From assembly GCA_007644065.1 (NCBI GenBank), contig VJWN01000015.1, positions 294,658-358,657 on the forward strand: 64,000 bases of DNA. Direction: 5' to 3'. This document shows, in pieces, positions 57,520 through 64,000 of this stretch. Numbering within the stretch: position 1 is the stretch's first letter; each line of letters begins with the position of its first letter. Under the pieces are notes generated by a model that searched no databases, was not told the DNA's origin, and saw only the letters and a list, made by a program, of their open reading frames with translations. This stretch comes from Margaritispora aquatica (lineage: Eukaryota; Ascomycota; Leotiomycetes; Helotiales; Discinellaceae). The translations under genes were made by a program, and so were the position numbers.

Positions 57520-60500
57520 ATGGCATCTGCCCCACCACCTGCGAAAAGGCGGAAACGATATTATTCTGACGTTGTATCCGATCCAACGCTTCAACTGCGC
57601 TCACCTAGTAAGACTAAGACTTCTGAGAATACTATTTTACATGAAAGAGAGAACTTACAAATTATTTGGATTAGCAACTCGCGTCACTGCTTTGATCAAC
57701 CACACAGCTTGGGCAGATAAATACTCCCACCCCATCGTGACCTTTCCGGCATATCTCCGCCCCGCAAATACCTTGCATCCAGGTTTATTGCTCACCGAGC
57801 GTCCTGACAGAAGGTCTCTTCTCAAGTCTGGATGGACGCCGGTTAGCCCGCCACGAAGAGTGGATGGTCTCTCAGATGATGCAATTCAACGAGAACGAGG
57901 GAAGTCTTATTTGGAGTGTGTCCAGAGGGACACCCAACTTGGCTTCACAACGCGCGAATTGGAAGCTATGGACGCCTTGGGTTCTGAGGATTATGATGAC
58001 TTTGAGATGAGTCTTGATGTGGATATTGATCCCATTTTTGCGATGCGCAAGTGGAGTTGTGAAAGTGGTTTGGGCGTGACGATGCCGAGACATAGGGGTT
58101 AGTGTCACTTTACTGTTGTCAGTTGTGTATGATGTACTGATTTCCAGTGAATCTAAATCTCTTGCTAACTGATCATCAGCTGCGATTCCGATTTTGGGTC
58201 TAGTAGACGGAACTGGCCGGCAAGAATACTGGGTGGTATGTGGAAACCAGTGCACCTAACTTTTGCGAATGGTATATAGAAAGACGATTGCAATCAGCGC
58301 TGATACTAGAATAGGCCAATGAGGACCGTGTCTGGAAATTACTTACTCCTATTCTGCAACTTGCAACTCTCATCCTACGCAATGACATTAACGGGGGTGC
58401 AAACGGATGGTAATCTTACATTGCTGCTTACTCTTCACTTTCTGTACATCTGGTTTATGGATATTTGTTCTCTGACTTGTAAAACAACAGGATCGACGCT
58501 CTTTTGGCATATTCCACTAATCCGTCGAGTTTCGAACACTTCACGCACGTCAAATCTTCGAAAACGTTCAACCTGCTGAGATTTCGACCTCGCAAGTTTC
58601 AGCTCCGCAGTACAGACCCAGACAAAGCGCAAATGTTACGCCTGCTAGACAGGGCTGCTGAAAACATCGTTTTCATGCTCTGGAGTGGTTATAGCGCGCC
58701 TGTAGAGGACCTGCCAAAGGCATATTATGTTACAGATGGACTCACAATAAAAAATTACATTAGTTTGCAATGCGAAGTTCGTATTTCGATTGAGACGTTG
58801 CAGCCCCTTCTGAGACAGAATTTGACAGATACTGAAAAGTAAGTGCAGTTCGAGAGTCTCGAGTCTCGATGCTTAGTCGAGAAAATAATAAATGGAATTA
58901 GAAAGTAACATCCTTAGATTTACGCTTTATAGCAGAGCTGCTCAAGTATTGCTACATGAACTAGCCGTAAGTTCAGACAAAACATATTTCTAATAGCTGT
59001 CAGCAGTAACAGAAGTTTAGCACGCATTATGGAAGTCTCTAGAGTATAATAAAGGGAAGTTCCCGCTGGTGGATTGGGACATTGAGCCTTATCATGCAGC
59101 CGAACCTCACGCTGAGCGTAAGTGTATTCTCCTATATTTTAGTTAGTCAGAAGATGATTCAAAGATTAAACTCGTGCATTATTTATCAATAATGAGATAA
59201 TCCATTTCAAGCTCACGTCACTGACTTGCACTAGTTGGCTACTCATATGAGGACAAGGTTAGCTTTCCCTGCTAGTATATTCAAAGAACAGGTGCTGATT
59301 GAATAAACCGTAAACTAGCTTTTTAACGGCCACGTCGAGCCTTTCAGGTCTTCGCGTTATGCATTAGGTGGCCCTGGCCTCGCTGTCAACGGATTCTATA
59401 AACGAAATTGGTTCACCAAATCGTCTGAGAACTACGCCGGAAAAGGAAATCCTGTCATCCTACCAATCGACTCCCCATACCCACCTATGGCCTCCAATAC
59501 TCGAGCGTATAGATATTTAGGAAGACCACAATCTGCCACTGTCTCGTCGTCTGATCCATCCCCTTCTAACCCCTCTTCGTCGCCCAACCAAAGTCAGGTG
59601 AACGCTGCCACGAACACAACCACGAATGTCGCCTCAGACGCCGACTCAGACATACTCCAAATGGAAGTCGCAAGATTAAGCTTTGTGAGCGCTGATGACA
59701 TTGATCCTTACCTTTACGAAGACATCTGGCCAATTCCCAACTCTTATTTTCAAGACCTTTTCCGCAAGTCAATCTGGGACGTCCATACCGTCAAGTTTGG
59801 GGTCCCTCCAACACATGCCCGCCCTTTGGTCCATGGAAGACGGTTCAAAATTCCAGAAGATAGGACGGAAATCAATCCGTTTACAGTCGAAATCAAAAGC
59901 GAAAGCTTCTTCCTCAATTATTCCTCGTACGATGATTCTGATGATGATGATCACCATCCAAATTCCCAGCCACGAGTTGAGATGAATCATGATGATCTGG
60001 TAGTCCTTGAACACGAGGATTCGATGAACATTGAACTTAGCCCTTATAATGCTATGCTGGCTAAGCAAGAAAGAGATAGAACGAGGAAAGCTGTGCGGAT
60101 TAGTTACGCTCTTGAGGATCTAGATCAGTTTGAAAAGAATACCCTAACAAGAGATGAGATTGAAGGACCACTCGAAGAACCACTCAGACCACCATACAAA
60201 TGCGCCAGATACGATGAAATAAAAGCGTACCTGATGACACAAAGAGGACCATGGGAGTTAGCGTTGGATTCCATGACGGTGCTTGGTGAACCTCAGTTCT
60301 ACCGGTATATACGCGATCAAGGAGGCATCGCTTTGAGTGCTATGGAGTTTAGAGATTTCTTGGGGGTGGCTAATCAAAAACAGGAACTGTTCATGTAAGT
60401 CATCTCTTGGTTGACAATTTCACACACCGCAATTTATAAATCCATGTTTGAAGTCTGAAGCCTTGACTGTATGTGCTAACCTCTACCTTCATAGACATCA

Positions 60501-61355
60501 TCCTTTTCCCGGCACTGGAATTGTCAGACGCGTAAATGTTGGTTGGCCTCAGAGAACAACGCCACATGTCAAACCTTCACCATCCAAGCCAGCACCCGCC
60601 GAGGGTGTCGAATTCCTCAAATTGCTCAGTGGTGTTCAATTCCAATCACTTACTGCCCATTTATTCCGTCTCAATCGTGACTTGGATATCGAGACCTTCT
60701 TCCAGTGGATGGGCAGGATTTTCGAAGATGAATTTGATGAATTGACCATTACGGAGAGACAGTACGAGGATATCGTGTTACAAGCCTTTATAAACGGGCA
60801 GCCAAACTTCACGTGAGTTTAATTGTTTTCTATCTTGCTCCAAAGCCTTAGTCAGACGTAAGCGGCAACGATGAAAGATTTGGATGAGCTGGGTATGAAG
60901 AACCTCACTAACGAAGAACTTACAGATTGGGACCAAAGAATATCATACGGTTCACGTACGATGCAGCCCGATTCCTTGCAGAAACCAAACAAGAAAAAGG
61001 CCAACCTACACGCCCCAAGAACATGTTTTTTGAACCGTTCGGAGTGCAGCGTGAAGAAGGTTTCAAGAGAACGGAGGCCAGATGGGTACGCGAAGCTGCC
61101 GAAGCCACTGCACAATCTGGCGCTGAATTGCCCGACTTGGGGTTAAAGAAATTATACATTGAGGAGGAGGAGGATGACGATGATTATGACGACGCTATGG
61201 ATGAGGATGGGAATGGTGAACGGGTTAAGGACGCTGATATGGATTTCGGTAATTTCTTGGAGCAACTGCAAGCGGATACGATGGCCGAGGTGTTGAAATC
61301 GAGAGCAGCGAAATATGCGAAGATGCTGGAGAAGATGAAGAATAAAGACAAGTAG
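57520..61355 (+). CDS. Large putative zincin metallopeptidase (HELAH), 1000 residues
   Basis: Eleven exons: 57520-57607, 57675-58097, 58180-58235, 58315-58409, 58491-58838, 58918-58966, 59021-59117, 59235-59257, 59319-60394, 60495-60812 and 60926-61355. They join in frame to 1001 codons; every intron is GT-AG (54-117 nt). A basic AKRRKR cluster near the start may be a nuclear signal. Residues 350-354 are HELAH inside VLLHELAHALW, the zinc-binding HExxH motif, interrupted by intron 6. About 30 residues on, EPHAELGYSYED supplies a glutamate that could be the third ligand; a similar AELG block follows HExxH in many unnamed fungal proteins. The remaining 600 residues are helical with acidic runs (YDDSDDDDHH; EEEEDDDDYDD) and a C-terminal coiled coil. 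No named peptidase family is recognised, so activity is inferred from the motif alone. Confidence 0.82.
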
Positions 61356-62309
61356 GGCGAGTTTATATTGACCAAAATGTCTTTCGTTACTTTAATATCT
61401 CGATGTTAACGCAATTCTTGAGTGGTCGCAAGGTCATGTTCAAAGCAATCGAGGAAATGCAGATTAGGCATTTGCTGGAGGCATTAATTTACTGAATGGA
61501 AATCGCGCTTCGATGAGCAAGTAAAAGGTATTGCCGCAATCAATGAAGTACCAGCTGTTTATCTTACTATATTATTGTGTTTGGATCATCAAGTCTAACC
61601 TGCATATTGATTTAATAAACATTCAGATAGAATGCCAAAAGGGAGGGGGCAATGTGGGGTAGTAGGCTCGCTTAAGCATCATAAATAACGTTGAGATATT
61701 CTTTCGAGAGGGCAATAGGATCTAGAAATCGTGATTAAAGTACATTCATTGGAAGACAATAGTCATGCTTGCAATAATCTTGAGTGGGAGAATTCTTCGT
61801 ACTTGCGGTTACAGTGCCTTTGCTCTGGTGAATATCAACAATGGATTAAGGGGTTAAGGTAAAGAGATGTTGTGAATTGGAGAAGACAGGCAACAACGAC
61901 AAAAGTGAGATTTATGTTTTGTGGCTAAATGAGGTGAATACAAACGCGTTAATTTCAATATTCACGAGAATTCATAAGATGACGTGGTGATTTTCTTACA
62001 TCAGAACCGACAAGAATCCTCACAAGAGAGAGTGACAAGCGAGACATCATGTGATATACTGCCAAAAAGAGATTAGCGATAGTCAACGCTAGCCAGAGTA
62101 GAGCTAGCGCAGAACTTAGTTTCAAGCATATACACCGAAAGGGATTCTTCTTCTTGAATTACCCATCATCTGGTCTACGATAACATCTTTCTCCTACATA
62201 TTTTCTGACCTCTCTCAATGTCCAAGTTCAAGTCCCAAAACCATTCACTGATGCACCTCAGCTGCACCATCGGATCTTCCCTTGGCAGCTTGAGCATGCA
62301 AAGCTTGTC
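61356..62309. other. Intergenic region, possible upstream exon at its end
   Basis: About 950 bases without a full gene. From 62184 the frame of the next gene is open without ATG and reads plausibly (FPWQLEHAKLV), so an unrecognised upstream exon or start may lie here. Confidence 0.45.
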
Positions 62310-62855
62310 ATGTCGTGCAGCTCGGACGGTGTGACGCTACTCCGTAACTGGGGACTTGTTTCGAAACATCATTGGGGAACCGAGCGAGACAATGCGAGAT
62401 ACTGGATTGAGCACTCAGACTCGTATTTCATGCCCAGTCAGTACTGTCAAGATGAGAAGTTGTACGTAGGTAAGCTCCTTGCATGTCATCATTCGGAATT
62501 GAGAAGGAAGAAAAGACTTTATTGATAACCTTAACTTGAAGTCTATATCGATATTTGATGTGCATGTACATGTGCAGAGTTATTTGAAGACCTGATCACA
62601 CCACTTGGCATTCTATTATCGACGCTTGATTTCAATTCCATACTCTCCCATTTGTCTATTTTGAAGGCGATATTTGAAGCCAATGGAATCTTCAGTCCAG
62701 ACCTTTCGTTTCAGCTTTCAACTCATATTCATGAATGCCTCAAAAGCCACAGAAGTCAACCGTTCATCAGAAATACTTGTCTTATGAGACGAAACACGCC
62801 ATCTTATCTCGAGTCATCAAGCGCAATCATCAGCCAGCATGAGCACCATCAGTGA
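62310..62855 (+). CDS. Hypothetical protein, two exons, 5' end uncertain
   Basis: Exons are 62310-62469 and 62578-62855 (145 residues from the ATG at 62310). The 108-nt intron (GTAAGC...GTGCAG) joins EKLYV to ELFEDLITPLG in frame. No family is recognised. The first exon is rich in Trp, His and Asp; the second has amphipathic helices (LSILKAIFEANGI). Because the frame is open and protein-like upstream of the ATG, the true start may be earlier, through an exon I could not place. Confidence 0.45.
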
Positions 62856-64000
62856 TGGATTTTGCTCAGGTACGAGAGTCATGTTAAAAATAGCCCGGCC
62901 AGCATCGAATGTCATACCGCATGGATCCGTTTATACGGGAAAGCTTGATCGCCCAGACATGGTCTGATTTCTTCGGGGATATCTTCAAACCCATCTCTTC
63001 AACCGTCAGTTCAGAGAATTATGTCTTTCATATGTATGCTAACCAGAAGAAGCCTTCCATGTTCCTTACCATATTAAACAAATCGCCAAACAAGATCACA
63101 ATGTTACGTTGTTCTAACAAGACGAGGTGGAATGTGAAAAAACCTGACCACTGATGGGAAGTACCGATATCTCTCTCTTTACCTTCGTAATGAGTATCAA
63201 TACCACAGCCTCAAGATGTAACTTTACATACTGAGTTACCTAACCCCAAATACTTTCGCACCCGAAGCGGTTCGCTGTACGCCAGCTCGGCCATGGGCCA
63301 CTCAGGCACACCCGCCAAGCAACGCCCAGCCGAACCGGTACTGCACTGTCACGCGCCACGATGGAACAGATCCATTCGACTGAGCCGCTAACAATCTCGG
63401 GGTCCTACCGAGACATTCTCTTACTTGAGTAATTGGTAGGTAGGTACACCTGCGCAGCATCCGTTTCCCTGCTTCGCAAGGCTCTATTGACCTCAAGGTC
63501 TTCCGGACAATTGTGGATTACCAAAGAGAGATCTTCGGACGGCAGACAAATGGACCACTCCCTCAGTGGCATGGACAGAAGAGGTAGGACCATGGAAGGT
63601 AAGGTGCGAGCTCGTTCCTCCAACTGTTGGCGAGAGGGTGTGGCTGCTCGTATTGTGGGATTGTGGATGCTTTGTATCCATTGCTCTGCTTTGCGAAGTT
63701 TTGCGTGCCGTGGAAATTATTGATTCTTGGAGATGTTGGAAATGTGGGCATGTAGGTAAGTGGGTAGCTACGATGTTTATGGTCCCTGTGGGTGGAGAAG
63801 GTAGGTGGGTGTCTCGTCCATGGGAATGCAACAGGATATCCAATGGTGAGTATAAAGTTCTCCTGCTCCTGCGACTCCTGGAGATTCTCCATCTGTTCAC
63901 TTCATTCCCTTGTTGGAGTTCAGTCACAGTCGTTCTCGCTTTACTTTCTCTCACTTTCTCTTCGCCACGTACCATCAGCAAATATACGAATCAAGTACTG
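62856..64000. other. Right-edge region, no firm gene
   Basis: A frame from ATG 62909 to 63154 (81 residues, WSDFFGDIFKP) might be a small gene or a 3' exon of the preceding one, but no splice link was found. Beyond 63160 nothing is supported; short TAGGTAGGTAC repeats occur near 63435 and 63750. Confidence 0.35.

Overview
The window is nuclear DNA of a filamentous ascomycete. Genes are split by short introns (about 45-220 nt) with GTA/GTG donors, CTAAC/CTGAC-type branch sites and AG acceptors. Two HET-domain loci, a fungal-rhodopsin-type membrane protein, a CBM19-like mucin and repeat-induced point mutation (RIP) over repeats all fit Pezizomycotina. Leotiomycetes is my guess from overall gene style; the sequence does not prove it. 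No operons, rRNA genes, tRNA genes or CRISPR arrays were seen.

Layout. 0-5 kb: the C-terminus of a trehalose-6-phosphate phosphatase (cut by the window edge), then a secreted Ser/Thr-rich protein with a CBM19-like cysteine domain. 5-8 kb: two minus-strand genes of unknown function, the second with a probable GC-AG intron and an unresolved frame break. 8.2-16.8 kb: an accessory stretch with a 15-bp periodic repeat, a HET-domain pseudogene with five in-frame stops and RIP-type changes, a RIP-like relic, and one small intact gene. 17-26 kb: a type II membrane protein with PY motifs, a seven-TM fungal rhodopsin-fold protein (minus strand) and a secreted bicovalent-FAD BBE-type oxidase. 27.6-32 kb: an intact HET-domain gene, a BTB-domain gene and a 122-residue protein. 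32.57-38.09 kb: a complete Ty1/Copia LTR element with 219-bp LTRs and a 5-bp target duplication, destroyed by RIP. 40-44 kb: a coiled-coil protein whose 3' end is spoiled by an ambiguous base, and a SAM methyltransferase. 45-51 kb: a Ure2-like glutathione S-transferase and a two-finger C2H2 regulator (both minus strand). 55.7-64 kb: a small single-pass membrane protein, an 11-exon gene for a 1000-residue putative zincin (HELAH motif), and a small gene of unknown function.

The genes do not form an obvious single pathway. The BBE oxidase, the methyltransferase and the GST are families often found in secondary metabolism or detoxification, but they are not adjacent and no core synthase is present. 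The clearest theme is genome defence: HET/BTB genes, a HET pseudogene and a Copia element lie together, and the last two show C-to-T/G-to-A decay. Exon junctions below were derived by hand from splice signals and reading-frame continuity; most multi-exon models close exactly in frame.
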